Assembly (NCBI GenBank): GCA_947453825.1
Contig: CANGHN010000010.1
Location: forward strand, 1-64,000
Length of the DNA: 64,000 bases
Direction of reading: 5' to 3'
Source: Betaproteobacteria bacterium
GTDB lineage: Bacteria; Pseudomonadota; Gammaproteobacteria; Burkholderiales; Burkholderiaceae
Part shown: positions 37,812 through 47,978 of the stretch, piece by piece
How positions within the stretch are numbered: the first letter of the stretch is position 1
Layout of the letters: the number at the start of each line of letters is the position of its first letter
The notes under the pieces: model-generated
The model's database searches: none
The model's input: the letters and a program-made list of their open reading frames with translations, nothing else
Told to the model about the DNA's origin: nothing
Program-made: the position numbers and the translations under genes

Positions 37812-38894
37812 TTAGAGCTTTTTATTAAAGCTGTATTGTGCAAATGCCTGCTCCGCTACACCAAACCATTGCGCCTCCATATTTCTGAAGACGCGATAGT
37901 CATCAAAGATCTTTTTGAACTGTGGATTTTTCGCAGACTCTTCAGCATAGGTATCTTGAGTAGCTTTAAAGCAGGCATCCATCACTGAAGTATTGAACTT
38001 CCGTAATACCGCCCCATTCTGGATCAAGCGCTGTAATGCAGGTGGATTAAGAGCATCATATTTCGCACACATATCCACATGCGCCTCAAAGCACGCAGCC
38101 TCCCAAGCTGCCTGATAAGAGGGTGGCAAAGCATCCCATTGCTTCTTGTTTACTAAGAATGATAAGCCTGCAGCTCCTTCCCAAAACGCAGGGTAATAAT
38201 AATTTTTTGCTACTTTTGCTAAGCCCAGTTTTTCATCATCATAAGGACCTACAAATTCAGCGGCATCAATCGTGCCTTTTTCCAGAGCTGAGTATATTTC
38301 CCCAGCAGGTAACTGCTGTGGCACTACGCCCAACTTTGCAAGCACTTGCCCAGCAAAACCAGCGATACGGAATTTCAGACCCTTAAGGTCCTCAGGAGAC
38401 TTAATTTCTTTGCGAAACCAACCGCCCATCTGTGTGCCTGTTTGTCCACCCAAAAAATTCACGATGTTATAACTTGCATAGAGTTCACGCATAAGCTTCA
38501 TGCCATTACCCTGCAGCATCCAGGCGGTTTGCTGGCGTGCTGTCATACCAAAAGGAGCAGCAGTATCGAAAATGAATGCACTGTTCTTACCTAAGTAGTA
38601 GTAGCTTGCAGTGTGCCCACATTCCACAGTGCCATTTTGTACGGCATCCAATACCTGTAAGGCTGGCACCACTTCCCCGGCAGCAAATACTTTGACATTA
38701 AATTTTCCGTCAGTAGCTTTTCTTAATGAGTTCGCAAAAACTTCAGGTGTGCCATATAGAGTATCTAAAGACTTAGGGAAACTGGAAACTAAGCGCCAAT
38801 TGAGGGTTGGCAGACTTTGCGCAATAGCTGGTGCACCTAAAGCAGCTGCGCCAGCGCCAATTGTGGCCTTCTTTAAAAATGAACGTCTTTGCAT
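37812..38894 (-). CDS. TRAP transporter substrate-binding protein (DctP family)
   Basis: 360 residues with a clear twin-arginine signal (QRRSFLKKATIGAGAAAL, cleavage near AIA-Q). The mature fold shows the DctP pattern (WRLVSSFPKSLDTLYG, LKGLKFRIAGFAGQVLAKLG, QQLPAGEIYSALEKGTIDAAEF). The Arg in FRIAGF is the usual carboxylate-binding residue. The group is annotated for keto acids such as 2-oxo acids in relatives. No DctQ or DctM membrane gene is adjacent. Confidence 0.93.
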   Translation of the reverse strand: MQRRSFLKKATIGAGAAALGAPAIAQSLPTLNWRLVSSFPKSLDTLYGTPEVFANSLRKATDGKFNVKVFAAGEVVPALQVLDAVQNGTVECGHTASYYYLGKNSAFIFDTAAPFGMTARQQTAWMLQGNGMKLMRELYASYNIVNFLGGQTGTQMGGWFRKEIKSPEDLKGLKFRIAGFAGQVLAKLGVVPQQLPAGEIYSALEKGTIDAAEFVGPYDDEKLGLAKVAKNYYYPAFWEGAAGLSFLVNKKQWDALPPSYQAAWEAACFEAHVDMCAKYDALNPPALQRLIQNGAVLRKFNTSVMDACFKATQDTYAEESAKNPQFKKIFDDYRVFRNMEAQWFGVAEQAFAQYSFNKKL

Positions 38895-38967
38895 AGCAGT
38901 CTTCCTCCAATAGCAATCAATTTTTATATCAAATATTTAATGATTTTGCCTAATTCTATTAGCAGAA

Positions 38968-40314
38968 TTACTTTCCGCCTACGGTCATTGAGCCAATCAA
39001 AATAGAACCCGTCTCTTTGGTACCCCGAATTAAGGTATCGGTACCGATGAGCTCAATATCCAAAAGCATCTCACGCAAGTTTCCGGCAATCGTAACCTCC
39101 TCTACTGGGTATTGAATCTCGCCATTCTCAACCCAGTAACCAAAAGCCCCACGTGAGTAATCACCGGTGACATAGTTGACACCTTGCCCCATCAGTTCGG
39201 TCACTAACAAACCAGTGCCCATTGCTTTGAGTAGGGCAGGTAAACCACCTTTAGGTGATCTTTTACTCTCGAGAGTGAGATGATGAGAGCCGCCAGCATT
39301 ACCGGTAGTCTTCATACCTAATTTGCGCGCGGAATAAGTCGATAAAAAATATCCTTCTAGAGTCCCTTTATCCACCACTGTACGAGCAGATGTTTTGACA
39401 CCCTCCTCATCAAATGGCGCACTACCTGTCATTGACTTGAGGTGCGGATTTTCAAAGACGCTAATATGTTTTGGGAGTACCTGCTTACCCAGACTATCCA
39501 ATAGGAAGCTGGAGCGGCGATAGAGCGCGCCCCCAGAAACTGCCTGCACTAAGCTACCCAGTAGCCCAGCAGCTAAGGGGGCTTCAAAGATGACAGGGCA
39601 ACGACGAGTGGTCAAGGATCTCGCTTTTAAGCGCGATAAAGCACGCTCAGCGGCATACCTTCCAATGGATGCAGGATCTGCTAACTCTCCAGGGATGCGT
39701 GAACTAGAGTACCAATCATCGCGCTGCATATTCGCTTGCCTACCACCTGCACTCGCAATCGGTGCACAAGAAATGTAGTGGCGTGAAAATGGATAGCCGC
39801 CCATAAAACCCAGCGTGGTGCCCATCATGAAGTGAGCGTGGTGCGCAGATACAGAAGCACCATCGCTATTTTGAATTTGTTTACTCACGGCAAATGCTGC
39901 GCCTTCTGCGGTACGTGCAATCTCAACTGCATGGGCTGTATCAATATTCCAAGGATGAAATAAATCTAAATCGCGAGGATGTTTTTCTAAGAGCTCTGGC
40001 TCAGCAGGCCCAGCACAAGTATCTTCGGCCGTATGTTGTGCAATGTGATACGCGGCATCTACGGTAGCTTTTAAAGATGCTTTTGAAAAATCACTAGTAC
40101 TAGCATTGCCACGGTGATGGCCTAAAAATAAGGTGACCCCAACTTGCTTGTCTAAGCTTTGCTCAATAGTCTCGACCTCTCCTTTGCGCACCGTTACGGA
40201 AAGGCCCTGTCCCTCAGATACCTCGGCAATAGCATCGGAGGCACCCCTTCGTTTGGCCTCTTTGAGCATGAAATCAACGATTTCTTGAAACTGGTTAGAT
40301 GTATATGTAAACAT
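38968..40314 (-). CDS. pmbA: metalloprotease PmbA (TldE subunit)
   Basis: 448 residues of the U62 peptidase family, which with TldD matures peptides such as microcins and degrades modified peptides. Characteristic stretches are VRKGEVETIEQ, GTSTSDFS-like RGNASTSDFSK, GNAGGSHHLTLE and VNYVTGDYSRGAFGYWVENGE. Like other TldE proteins it lacks the HExxxH zinc site, which TldD provides. It diverges from mog across only 26 bases. Confidence 0.94.
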   Translation of the reverse strand: MFTYTSNQFQEIVDFMLKEAKRRGASDAIAEVSEGQGLSVTVRKGEVETIEQSLDKQVGVTLFLGHHRGNASTSDFSKASLKATVDAAYHIAQHTAEDTCAGPAEPELLEKHPRDLDLFHPWNIDTAHAVEIARTAEGAAFAVSKQIQNSDGASVSAHHAHFMMGTTLGFMGGYPFSRHYISCAPIASAGGRQANMQRDDWYSSSRIPGELADPASIGRYAAERALSRLKARSLTTRRCPVIFEAPLAAGLLGSLVQAVSGGALYRRSSFLLDSLGKQVLPKHISVFENPHLKSMTGSAPFDEEGVKTSARTVVDKGTLEGYFLSTYSARKLGMKTTGNAGGSHHLTLESKRSPKGGLPALLKAMGTGLLVTELMGQGVNYVTGDYSRGAFGYWVENGEIQYPVEEVTIAGNLREMLLDIELIGTDTLIRGTKETGSILIGSMTVGGK

Positions 40315-40340
40315 GCCCTAATAATAGCTAGAATAGAAAC

Positions 40341-40964
40341 ATGAAGGATACCGAAACTCAAAACCGCAATACGCCAAATGAAATCAAGATTGGCCTAATC
40401 TCGATCTCTGACCGGGCTAGCAAGGGCGTCTACCAAGATGAGGGTATTCCAGCTCTACAAACCTGGCTCATGAAGGCGATTGGCAACCCATGCACCTTCC
40501 ATGAGCGCCTCATTGCTGATGAATCGGAAATCATTACTGAATCCATTATCGAGCTGGTGGATGAGCTTGGCTGTGACCTCGTTCTCACCACTGGTGGCAC
40601 TGGCCCGTCTCGTAGAGATGTCACCCCAGAAGCCACACTCGAAGCTGGCACCCGGGAGATGCCTGGTTTTGGTGAGCAGATGCGCCAAATTAGCCTGAGT
40701 TTTGTACCAACCGCTATTTTGTCTAGACAAACTGCTGTTTTGCGAGAGATTGATGGTCATACAGCTTTGGTGATTAACCTACCCGGCCAACCTAAAGCAA
40801 TCGCAGAAACACTTGAGGGACTCAAAGATGCTGATGGCAAAACAATTGTCTCGGGGATTTTTGCAGCAGTACCCTACTGCATTGATTTAATTGGTGGCCC
40901 TTATATTGAAACCAATGAAGCAGTAATTAAAGCCTTTAGACCCAAGAGCGCAATCAAAAAATAA
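40341..40964 (+). CDS. mog: molybdopterin adenylyltransferase
   Basis: 207 residues. It adenylates molybdopterin before molybdenum insertion. The MoaB/Mog motifs are present: GLISISDRASKGVYQDEGIP, LVLTTGGTGPSRRDVTPEAT and LPGQPKAI. Length and the C-terminal part favour Mog over MoaB. It is convergent with orn across 11 bases. The promoter must lie inside the 26-base gap or within pmbA. Confidence 0.93.
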   Translation: MKDTETQNRNTPNEIKIGLISISDRASKGVYQDEGIPALQTWLMKAIGNPCTFHERLIADESEIITESIIELVDELGCDLVLTTGGTGPSRRDVTPEATLEAGTREMPGFGEQMRQISLSFVPTAILSRQTAVLREIDGHTALVINLPGQPKAIAETLEGLKDADGKTIVSGIFAAVPYCIDLIGGPYIETNEAVIKAFRPKSAIKK

Positions 40965-40975
40965 TTGCGAGCCGA

Positions 40976-41563
40976 TTATTCTGGTAACGGCACGATAAAT
41001 TTATCGCGGTAGTACTTTAGCTCTTCAATAGACTCTTCAATATCTGCTAAAGCAGTATGTGCCTGGTTCTTAGTAAATCCTTTTACCAACTCCGGATGCC
41101 AGCGTTTGCAAAGTTCCTTCAAAGTCGACACATCGATACTGCGGTAATGAAAGTAAGCCTCTAACTTGGGCATGTATTTCGCCATAAAACGGCGGTCTTG
41201 ACCAATCGTATTGCCACACATTGGAGCAATACCCGCTTTAATGTATTTCTTTAAAAAGACAATGCACTCCGCCTCAACGGTAGCCTCATCCATAGTGGAG
41301 GTCTTTACCTTCTCAATCAATCCCGAGCGCCCATGAGTACCTTTGTTCCAAGCATCCATAGCATCTAGAACAGCATCATCTTGATGGACCACCCAGACTG
41401 GAGCAGTTGCAATCGTATTGAGGTGAGCATCGGTAACAATGATGGCGATTTCTAAAATTCGCTCTGTTTCGGGGTTTAAACCCGACATTTCCATATCCAC
41501 CCAAATGAGATGCTCACTGGCTGGAGCCACTTTACTTACTGCCGTGTTGGTTTGTTCGCTCAT
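40976..41563 (-). CDS. orn: oligoribonuclease
   Basis: 195 residues of the DEDD exonuclease family that finishes RNA decay by cutting 2-5-mers. The catalytic residues are visible: Asp and Glu in WVDMEMSGL, Asp in TIGQDRRFM, and His and Asp in [20 protein letters not shown]. It diverges from the M48 protease gene across 15 bases, so each promoter overlaps the other gene. Confidence 0.96.
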   Translation of the reverse strand: MSEQTNTAVSKVAPASEHLIWVDMEMSGLNPETERILEIAIIVTDAHLNTIATAPVWVVHQDDAVLDAMDAWNKGTHGRSGLIEKVKTSTMDEATVEAECIVFLKKYIKAGIAPMCGNTIGQDRRFMAKYMPKLEAYFHYRSIDVSTLKELCKRWHPELVKGFTKNQAHTALADIEESIEELKYYRDKFIVPLPE

Positions 41564-41578
41564 ATCTATAATGATCTC

Positions 41579-42829
41579 ATGACATTCACAATTGTTTTTC
41601 TAATCGCCTTTATTACCAGTTTTGGCCTACGCCACTGGCTGTCCCAACGCCAAATTCGCTATGTTGCCCAGCACCGATCTGCGGTCCCAGCAGAATTTGC
41701 TGAAAAAGTAACTTTAGCCGAACATCAAAAAGCGGCTGACTACACTATCGCTAAATTACGCCTTGGTATTTTTGAAAATGGGGTCAGCGCCATCATTTTA
41801 ATTGCCTTCACCTTATTAGGGGGTCTGGAGATTCTCAATCTTGCCTTATTGCAATTATTAGGCTCCGGTACTACGCAACAAATTGCTTTATTGGCTTCCG
41901 TAGTTATTATTTCCGGAATAATTGATATTCCCTTCTCTTGGTACAAGCAATTTCACCTAGAGGAACGCTTTGGCTTTAATCGCATGGATAAAAAATTATT
42001 CTTTGTGGATATGATGAAGGGTATTGCTTTGGGCGGTGTCATTGGCATCCCTTTACTGTGGGTCATCTTGACCTTAATGGCTAAAGCTGGTGACTTCTGG
42101 TGGTTGTGGGCTTGGGCAGTACTCACTGGATTTAGTTTATTAATGCAATGGATCTTCCCTACCTTTATCGCACCTCTATTCAATAAATTCCAAGCATTAG
42201 AGGATGGTCCATTAAAGACTCAAATCGAAGGCTTACTGCAACGCTGTGACTTTGCGAGTCAAGGCCTATTTGTGATGGATGGTAGTAAGCGCAGCGCTCA
42301 TGGCAACGCATTCTTTGCTGGCATGGGTAAAGCAAAGCGCATTGTGTTTTTTGATACCCTAATTGAAAAACTCAATCCTGGCGAAGTCGAGGCTGTACTT
42401 GCGCATGAGCTAGGCCACTTCAAATGTAATCATATTCGCAAGCGTCTCTTAGTTTCCTTTGCTTTGAGCTTTGGCATGTTTGCCCTTTTGGGCTGGATTA
42501 GCACCCGAGTTTGGTTTTATACCGATCTAGGTGTTATGCCCAACCTCAATGGTTACAACGGTGGCCTAGCCCTAGCACTCTTTATGCTGGTGTCACCCGT
42601 CTTTAGTTTTTTCTTTACGCCCTTAGCCAGCCTTGCGTCGCGCAAACATGAGTATGAGGCTGATGGCTTTGCTGCTCAAAAATCTTCCGCAAAAGATTTG
42701 ATCTCTGCCCTGGTGAAGTTATATCAAGACAATGCTTCAACCTTAACGCCCGATCCAATCTATACCGCTTTTTATAGCTCGCATCCGCCTGCACCATTGC
42801 GAATCGCCAATCTTCAGCGTTTTCATTAA
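41579..42829 (+). CDS. M48-family membrane zinc metalloprotease (Ste24-like)
   Basis: 416 residues from ATG 41579 ([17 protein letters not shown]), which opens the first membrane span; the upstream frame is open but lies inside orn. The CAAX prenyl-protease N-terminal region ([18 protein letters not shown]) is followed by the zinc site HELGH near residue 276 and the third ligand region EYEADGFA. Seven or so membrane segments. In bacteria such proteases act in membrane protein quality control. rsgA starts 3 bases after its stop. Confidence 0.92.
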   Translation: MTFTIVFLIAFITSFGLRHWLSQRQIRYVAQHRSAVPAEFAEKVTLAEHQKAADYTIAKLRLGIFENGVSAIILIAFTLLGGLEILNLALLQLLGSGTTQQIALLASVVIISGIIDIPFSWYKQFHLEERFGFNRMDKKLFFVDMMKGIALGGVIGIPLLWVILTLMAKAGDFWWLWAWAVLTGFSLLMQWIFPTFIAPLFNKFQALEDGPLKTQIEGLLQRCDFASQGLFVMDGSKRSAHGNAFFAGMGKAKRIVFFDTLIEKLNPGEVEAVLAHELGHFKCNHIRKRLLVSFALSFGMFALLGWISTRVWFYTDLGVMPNLNGYNGGLALALFMLVSPVFSFFFTPLASLASRKHEYEADGFAAQKSSAKDLISALVKLYQDNASTLTPDPIYTAFYSSHPPAPLRIANLQRFH

Positions 42830-42832
42830 TTG

Positions 42833-43846
42833 ATGGAACAATTCCGCGCGCTACTGACTGCTTCTTATGGAAGACACTATTTAGCGCAGCGCTTGCAAAC
42901 TGATGCTCAGGATAATGAATCTCCTGGCGGCCCATTAATTCAGGTCAGTACACCTGCCAAGCAACACGTTGGCGCAGTAGGTGATCGTATGTTGCTGGAG
43001 ATGACCTCTGCAGATCAAGCCCGCATCATTGAGATTGAGTCACGGGAAAATATTCTGTATCGCTCAGATGCCTTTAAGAGCAAGATTATTGCCTCTAATG
43101 TCGATCAAATCTTAGTTGTACTAGCTACTCAACCTGCTTTTTCTCCCGATCTTTTAGGTAGAGCAGTGGTTGCTGCCGAAGCCAATCAAATTGGTTTACA
43201 TATTTTGCTCAATAAGTGCGATCTTAAAGATAACTTAGAGCACGCTCGCAAAATCATTGCGCCCTATGCACGTATGGGCTATCCCGCAAGTGAAGTCTCT
43301 GCCAAGTTTGATCCCGCATCGATAGAGGCACTTCGCCCGGCCCTACAAGGCAAAGTCTCTGTCTTTGTGGGTCAATCCGGCATGGGCAAATCTAGCTTAC
43401 TGAATGCCTGGGTGCCCAATGCTGCCGCCCTGACCCAAGAATATTCAGTGCGCTTAGATACCGGTAAGCACACGACTACGGCCTGTCGCTATTTTGAATT
43501 ACCCAACACCTGGGGACGCAGTGAATCTGGAAAACTAGGTGCACTGATTGACTCCCCTGGCTTTCAGGAATTTGGCTTAGCCCATATGTCAGTCAGTGAA
43601 TTGCAACATGCCTTTAGAGAGTTCAAAGACTTATTGGGTAAGTGTCGCTTTCATAATTGTGCCCACCAATCAGAGCCGGATTGCGCAGTTCGTGATGCTG
43701 TCGACAAAAATGAAGTAGCGCCAGAAAGACTAGCGCTATTTAGACAACTTCGTTCAGATTCAAAAACAGCTGATACGCAAATTCAGGGGATTAGCCAAGC
43801 CAAAGAGCGATGGTCAGCATTAGCAACAAAGCCATCCAAGCGATAA
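42833..43846 (+). CDS. rsgA: ribosome small subunit-dependent GTPase A
   Basis: 337 residues, a late 30S assembly factor. The circularly permuted GTPase order is clear: OB fold first, then G4 (LLNKCDL), G1 (GQSGMGKSSLLNAW) and G3 (DSPGF), and finally a zinc domain (CRFHNCAHQSEPDC). ATG 42833 is preferred over TTG 42830. The gene follows the M48 protease by 3 bases and its last 56 bases overlap the convergent CobD-like gene. Confidence 0.95.
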   Translation: MEQFRALLTASYGRHYLAQRLQTDAQDNESPGGPLIQVSTPAKQHVGAVGDRMLLEMTSADQARIIEIESRENILYRSDAFKSKIIASNVDQILVVLATQPAFSPDLLGRAVVAAEANQIGLHILLNKCDLKDNLEHARKIIAPYARMGYPASEVSAKFDPASIEALRPALQGKVSVFVGQSGMGKSSLLNAWVPNAAALTQEYSVRLDTGKHTTTACRYFELPNTWGRSESGKLGALIDSPGFQEFGLAHMSVSELQHAFREFKDLLGKCRFHNCAHQSEPDCAVRDAVDKNEVAPERLALFRQLRSDSKTADTQIQGISQAKERWSALATKPSKR

Positions 43847-44750
43847 CTAAACGCCATACCAAACCTACTGCAGAACGCATAGAACGCTCGGTAGGCTCAA
43901 GCCCTACCTCATATATCAGAGGCTCACCAGCTTCAGCCATTCGTAATGCTTCGTCACTCTCAGGCTCGCTCAAAGGCTCACCCAAGCGAACACCAAGAGC
44001 ACCACTACCTGCAGCCAAAATCACAGCAGATAGAGGGTCAGCCCATTTTTGAGTGAGATAACGCCATGCATAAACCGCGCCCTCAAAATTACCGACGATT
44101 GCAAATCCCATTGCAGTAATGCGCGCAGGAATCCAATCGATGACATAAAAGAAGTGGCGTGAAGCTTCGCTTAAGTTGAAATCACCGCGCTCAGACCAAC
44201 GCTGCGCCGCAAGATCTGCCAAACGATAAAGCACAACACCTGCAGGGCCCATTGGCATCATGAACCAAAAGAGTACGCCAAACACATGACGATGCGAACC
44301 AATAATGGCACGCTCAAGGGCTAAAGAAATCACTTCGGCTTCTGAAAGATCGGAAGTATCTAAATCGGGGCCATACCACTCACCCAGAGCGGCACGTGCT
44401 GCAGGTAAATCATGCGCCTCAATCGCCTCATGTACGAGCGTAAATGAATGACTGAACTGACGAAAGCCAAAAAACAAATAGGCAATGACGACGTTCCACA
44501 AGAATCCTAAAATGGGGTAGGTCACCATGCAGGTGACATAAACTAGGAATACAAAGAAAGTAGGCAATACAAAAGCTACTAAACAAGCCATACGGGCACC
44601 AACGGGGCTTGCACCTTCCTCAGTCTTACCGCCAAATTCTCCTGCAACCCAATCTAACCAGCGCGCACAAACCCGCGCAATCCAATGGCTAGAAGTTACT
44701 GGGCGATATTGCTCAGCAATCAAGGCGAAGAGAATAGAAAAGAAAGTCAT
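43791..44750 (-). CDS. CobD/CbiB-family membrane protein
   Basis: 319 residues with four to five membrane spans. The relation to adenosylcobinamide-phosphate synthase is visible in SLALERAIIGSHRHVFGVLFWFMMPMGPAGVVLYRL and the final membrane segment. No other cobalamin genes are near, and members in this lineage may not make cobalamin. The start overlaps the Nudix stop as ATGA, so the two are coupled; the 3' end overlaps rsgA by 56 bases. Confidence 0.85.
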   Translation of the reverse strand: MTFFSILFALIAEQYRPVTSSHWIARVCARWLDWVAGEFGGKTEEGASPVGARMACLVAFVLPTFFVFLVYVTCMVTYPILGFLWNVVIAYLFFGFRQFSHSFTLVHEAIEAHDLPAARAALGEWYGPDLDTSDLSEAEVISLALERAIIGSHRHVFGVLFWFMMPMGPAGVVLYRLADLAAQRWSERGDFNLSEASRHFFYVIDWIPARITAMGFAIVGNFEGAVYAWRYLTQKWADPLSAVILAAGSGALGVRLGEPLSEPESDEALRMAEAGEPLIYEVGLEPTERSMRSAVGLVWRLVIAWMALLLMLTIALWLG

Positions 44751-45490
44751 ACTTTTAATAAATGATATAGGTTACGCAACATTCCCGCAGTGGCACCCCA
44801 AATAAAGCGGTTCTCATAAGGCATTGAATAAAAGCGACGGCCACCCTGCTCACTTTGCCACAGTCTAATCTGATGATTGGCTGGGTCAAGCAAAAAACTC
44901 AGGGGGACTTCAAATACATCTGCTACTTCAAATGTATCTAGGACGTATTCTGCCTGAGGTTGGACAAAGCCAACTACGGGAGTAACGCTATAACCAGAAA
45001 CCGTTAAATATTGAGGCAAATGACCAATAATCTCGACTCGATTACGATCTAAGCCGATCTCTTCTTCGCTCTCACGTAGCGCCGTGTCATTTGGACTTTG
45101 ATCTTCTGGATCCATGCGACCGCCTGGAAAGCTAATTTGCCCAGCGTGATCTCGCAAGTGGTTAGTTCTTTGGGTTAGCAAAACCGATAAGCCATCTTCC
45201 TTCAATAACAAGGGTATCAATACTGCTGCTTTTGTCACTTTTCCAGCTGCTTGCCGCTTGGCAATAATATCGGACGCAATCACGTGACGATTTTCATCAG
45301 TAATTTCTGGCTGCCATTCTGGCGGAAATTGCAGGCGTCTTCTCAAGCCCTCAGGCTCTAGAAAGGCTGGGGATACCTTTTGATCATTGACACATACCTC
45401 ATGAATAGGAATTGCTTGGGCATTAAAGCCTGGAGGCGCAGCAACATTGATTGCGTCTTCTGCAGGATGGGGTGTCTTAGCCATATTCAT
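44747..45490 (-). CDS. Nudix hydrolase, CoA pyrophosphatase type
   Basis: 247 residues. The Nudix box is GGRMDPEDQSPNDTALRESEEEIG; the stretch LLTQRTNHLRDHAGQISFPG before it is the CoA-specific signature (LLTxR...L..HxGQ.xFPG). It would split CoA or oxidised CoA. An extra N-terminal region of about 60 residues precedes the domain. It follows a terminator that ends the rpsP operon. Confidence 0.93.
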   Translation of the reverse strand: MNMAKTPHPAEDAINVAAPPGFNAQAIPIHEVCVNDQKVSPAFLEPEGLRRRLQFPPEWQPEITDENRHVIASDIIAKRQAAGKVTKAAVLIPLLLKEDGLSVLLTQRTNHLRDHAGQISFPGGRMDPEDQSPNDTALRESEEEIGLDRNRVEIIGHLPQYLTVSGYSVTPVVGFVQPQAEYVLDTFEVADVFEVPLSFLLDPANHQIRLWQSEQGGRRFYSMPYENRFIWGATAGMLRNLYHLLKV

Positions 45491-45504
45491 ATTTTAAGGT
45501 AACA

Positions 45505-45530
45505 AAAAAGGCGACCTAGGCCGCCTTTTT
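45505..45530 (-). terminator. intrinsic terminator of the rpsP-rimM-trmD-rplS operon
   Basis: AAAAAGGCG pairs with CGCCTTTTT around an 8-base loop. On the minus strand it lies 20 bases past the rplS stop and ends in a T-run. Confidence 0.88.
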
Positions 45531-45550
45531 GATTGACATCAAAGCAGCAA

Positions 45551-45946
45551 TTATTCAGCAGCTGGAGCAGCCACTGCCTTAGTACGTGCTTGGAGTTTTT
45601 CTTTAATACGTGCTGACTTGCCAGAGCGATCACGCAAGTAATACAACTTCGCACGACGCACATCACCGCGACGCTTCACTTCAACGCTAGCGATCAATGG
45701 TGAGTATGTTTGGAAAGTACGCTCAACACCTTCACCAGAAGAAATCTTACGCACGATAAAACTGGAATTAAGTCCGCGATTACGTTTAGCAATCACAACG
45801 CCCTCAAAGGCCTGGGTACGCTTACGTGTACCTTCAACAACGTTTACGCTAACAACCACTGTATCGCCAGGCGCAAAGCTTGGCAAAACTTTATTAGCAC
45901 TTAAGCGAGCAATTTCTTCTTGCTCAATTTTTTCAATTAAATTCAT
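45551..45946 (-). CDS. rplS: 50S ribosomal protein L19
   Basis: 131 residues, a large-subunit protein at the 30S interface. The family pattern is present ([68 protein letters not shown]). The Ala-rich C-terminal tail is a short extension. It is the last gene of the rpsP operon; the gap to trmD (45947-46081) shows no recognisable site. Confidence 0.97.
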   Translation of the reverse strand: MNLIEKIEQEEIARLSANKVLPSFAPGDTVVVSVNVVEGTRKRTQAFEGVVIAKRNRGLNSSFIVRKISSGEGVERTFQTYSPLIASVEVKRRGDVRRAKLYYLRDRSGKSARIKEKLQARTKAVAAPAAE

Positions 45947-46081
45947 TTTTAATCCTTAAACATCATGTTAGCGTTTAATCCCGAGATATAAATCAACGGA
46001 CCTAACAGAGGATGCAGTTAAAACAATTTCACTAAACCAAAAACTAAACCTTTAAATCACTACTGAAGAAACTGAAAGTAT

Positions 46082-46828
46082 TCACAGCGAGCGAAGAAAT
46101 TGTTCATCTTCTCGGGTTAGCAACCCATTGACCCTGGCCGATTCAATTAAATCTGGCCGGAGCCTAGACGTCAGCTCTAAAGACTGCTGCCGACGCCAAT
46201 CCGCTATTTTAGCGTGATGTCCGCCCAAAAGCACGTCTGGCACTGATAAATTTTCATATATCTCAGGGCGGGTGTAGTGGGGGTAGTCCAAAAGACCGTT
46301 TATAAAGCTATCCTGGGCCGCAGATTCGCCATCCCCTAGGGCCCCAGGGATCAACCTTATCACTGCGTCCATGATCGCCATAGCGGGTATTTCACCCCCT
46401 GAAAGCACAAAATCCCCAATAGAAAGCTGTAAATCAACATTTCGGTCTACAAAACGTTGGTCAATTGCCTCATAGCGACCACAAATCAAGCTGATATTGC
46501 CCTGAGCCAGGATGTCGAAGGCGATTTTCTGTGAAAAACGCTCCCCTTGGGGCGCCAAAAGACAAATGGGGCCAGTGTTGATATCGGCTGCCTGATGGGC
46601 TGCTTTAATACCGGCAACGGCATCTTCCAAGGGTTTAGCCATCATGACCATCCCTGGGCCACCGCCATATGCGCGATCATCCACTGTCTTACGAGTATCA
46701 GAACAAAAATCACGAGGGTTCCATAAATGGACGCTAGCTAATGCTTGCTCACACGCACGACCCGTCACTCCCCACTGCGTTAGCGCAGGGAACATTTCAG
46801 GGAATAAGGTCACAACATCAAAGCGCAT
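46082..46828 (-). CDS. trmD: tRNA (guanine-N1-)-methyltransferase
   Basis: 248 residues. It methylates G37 of tRNAs to keep the reading frame. The deep-knot SAM site and catalytic parts are visible: [43 protein letters not shown] and [14 protein letters not shown] 46828 ([13 protein letters not shown]) matches the family start; TTG 46843 upstream is less likely. It starts 24 bases after rimM. Confidence 0.96.
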   Translation of the reverse strand: MRFDVVTLFPEMFPALTQWGVTGRACEQALASVHLWNPRDFCSDTRKTVDDRAYGGGPGMVMMAKPLEDAVAGIKAAHQAADINTGPICLLAPQGERFSQKIAFDILAQGNISLICGRYEAIDQRFVDRNVDLQLSIGDFVLSGGEIPAMAIMDAVIRLIPGALGDGESAAQDSFINGLLDYPHYTRPEIYENLSVPDVLLGGHHAKIADWRRQQSLELTSRLRPDLIESARVNGLLTREDEQFLRSL

Positions 46829-46852
46829 ATTGAAATCTCTCAATCTCTTTCT

Positions 46853-47416
46853 TTACCAATCGCTCTGCCAATCGAGGATCAAGGTTTTATTCGCTAAGTC
46901 TACGTTTTGCACCACCTCTTTGACAAATGGCACTAACTGCTTAACCTCTTTAGTCTGCGCTTCACCTAGTGCGATCACACCATGAGCACCATTCTCGGTG
47001 ACATCAATCACTGTACCGAGAGATTCACCTTGTAAATTATTAGCCTGACACCCAATCAAATCAACCCAGTAATAAGAGTCACTCTCCGCTTTTGGAAAGG
47101 CGTCGCGTGCTACCAAAATACGTGCACCCTTTAATGCTAAGGCTTGATCACGATCACTAACACCCTCTAGCGCCATGAGGACATTGCCGCTATGCATCTT
47201 GGCGCTCTTCACTTTGTATTGAATCAACGAGGCCTGCTCTACAGACGCAGAAACGCCAGCATCCCTACGCGGGATCAATGAAAGCCAAACAGTCTTAGAA
47301 GAGAGGAGTGCTACAGGTTCGGCAGAGTGCGGTCTAACTTTCATTTGCCCCTGCAATCCTTGTGCCTCAGAAATGGCGCCAAGCTCAATCAAATCATTTA
47401 AGGAAGGTGTACTCAT
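46853..47416 (-). CDS. rimM: ribosome maturation factor RimM
   Basis: 187 residues; assists assembly of the 30S head. An N-terminal RimM domain (LGAISEAQGLQGQMKVRP) and a C-terminal PRC-barrel (YYWVDLIGCQANNLQGESLGTV, ending LILDWQSDW) are present. ATG 47416 is chosen because AAGGTG lies 8 bases before it; TTG 47422 would be too close. It belongs to the rpsP operon. Confidence 0.95.
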   Translation of the reverse strand: MSTPSLNDLIELGAISEAQGLQGQMKVRPHSAEPVALLSSKTVWLSLIPRRDAGVSASVEQASLIQYKVKSAKMHSGNVLMALEGVSDRDQALALKGARILVARDAFPKAESDSYYWVDLIGCQANNLQGESLGTVIDVTENGAHGVIALGEAQTKEVKQLVPFVKEVVQNVDLANKTLILDWQSDW

Positions 47417-47507
47417 TTGCAAGACACCTTATTTTCCCAAAATAGAACTACTAAAAATCCTGCCACTAAAAACTCCACCACCTAGATGAAGTCTTTAGCA
47501 AAGTTAT

Positions 47508-47753
47508 TTAAACAGCAGGATTGTTTTTGATCAAACGAACAACGGTTGGTGATACTTGTGCACCAACACCAGTCCAATAAGTCAAACGGTCTTGAGCGAT
47601 ACGCATTGCTTGCTCTGACTCAGCTGCCTTAGGATTGAAATAACCAATGCGCTCGATAAAGTTCGAGTCACGACGGTTGCGTTTATCAGTAGCAACGATG
47701 CTGTAAAAAGGGCGCTTCTTAGAACCGCCGCGTGCCAGTCGAATGACGACCAT
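47508..47753 (-). CDS. rpsP: 30S ribosomal protein S16
   Basis: 81 residues. [20 protein letters not shown] and [10 protein letters not shown] are diagnostic of S16, an early assembly protein. It is the first gene of the rpsP-rimM-trmD-rplS operon. The upstream gap (47754-47978) includes a TGGGCT-CC-AGCCCA hairpin at 47823-47836 and a possible -10 TAGAAT on the minus strand near 47871-47876; neither is certain. Confidence 0.97.
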   Translation of the reverse strand: MVVIRLARGGSKKRPFYSIVATDKRNRRDSNFIERIGYFNPKAAESEQAMRIAQDRLTYWTGVGAQVSPTVVRLIKNNPAV

Positions 47754-47978
47754 ACTTATTCCTTAAAAAATCTAAAATGAAACAGGTTGATTACAACCCA
47801 ATGAAATTTCTACAAAAAATCTTGGGCTCCAGCCCACCAACTAAATGAACGATAGAGCGGAAAACCTCATATTCTAGACGAAAACCCCTACTTCTTCCAC
47901 CTATTTCACTGTCCAAGCCATTAGAATAGAAGCCTAGCAAGAATAATAATTACTTATAAAACAATAACTTACATAAAT

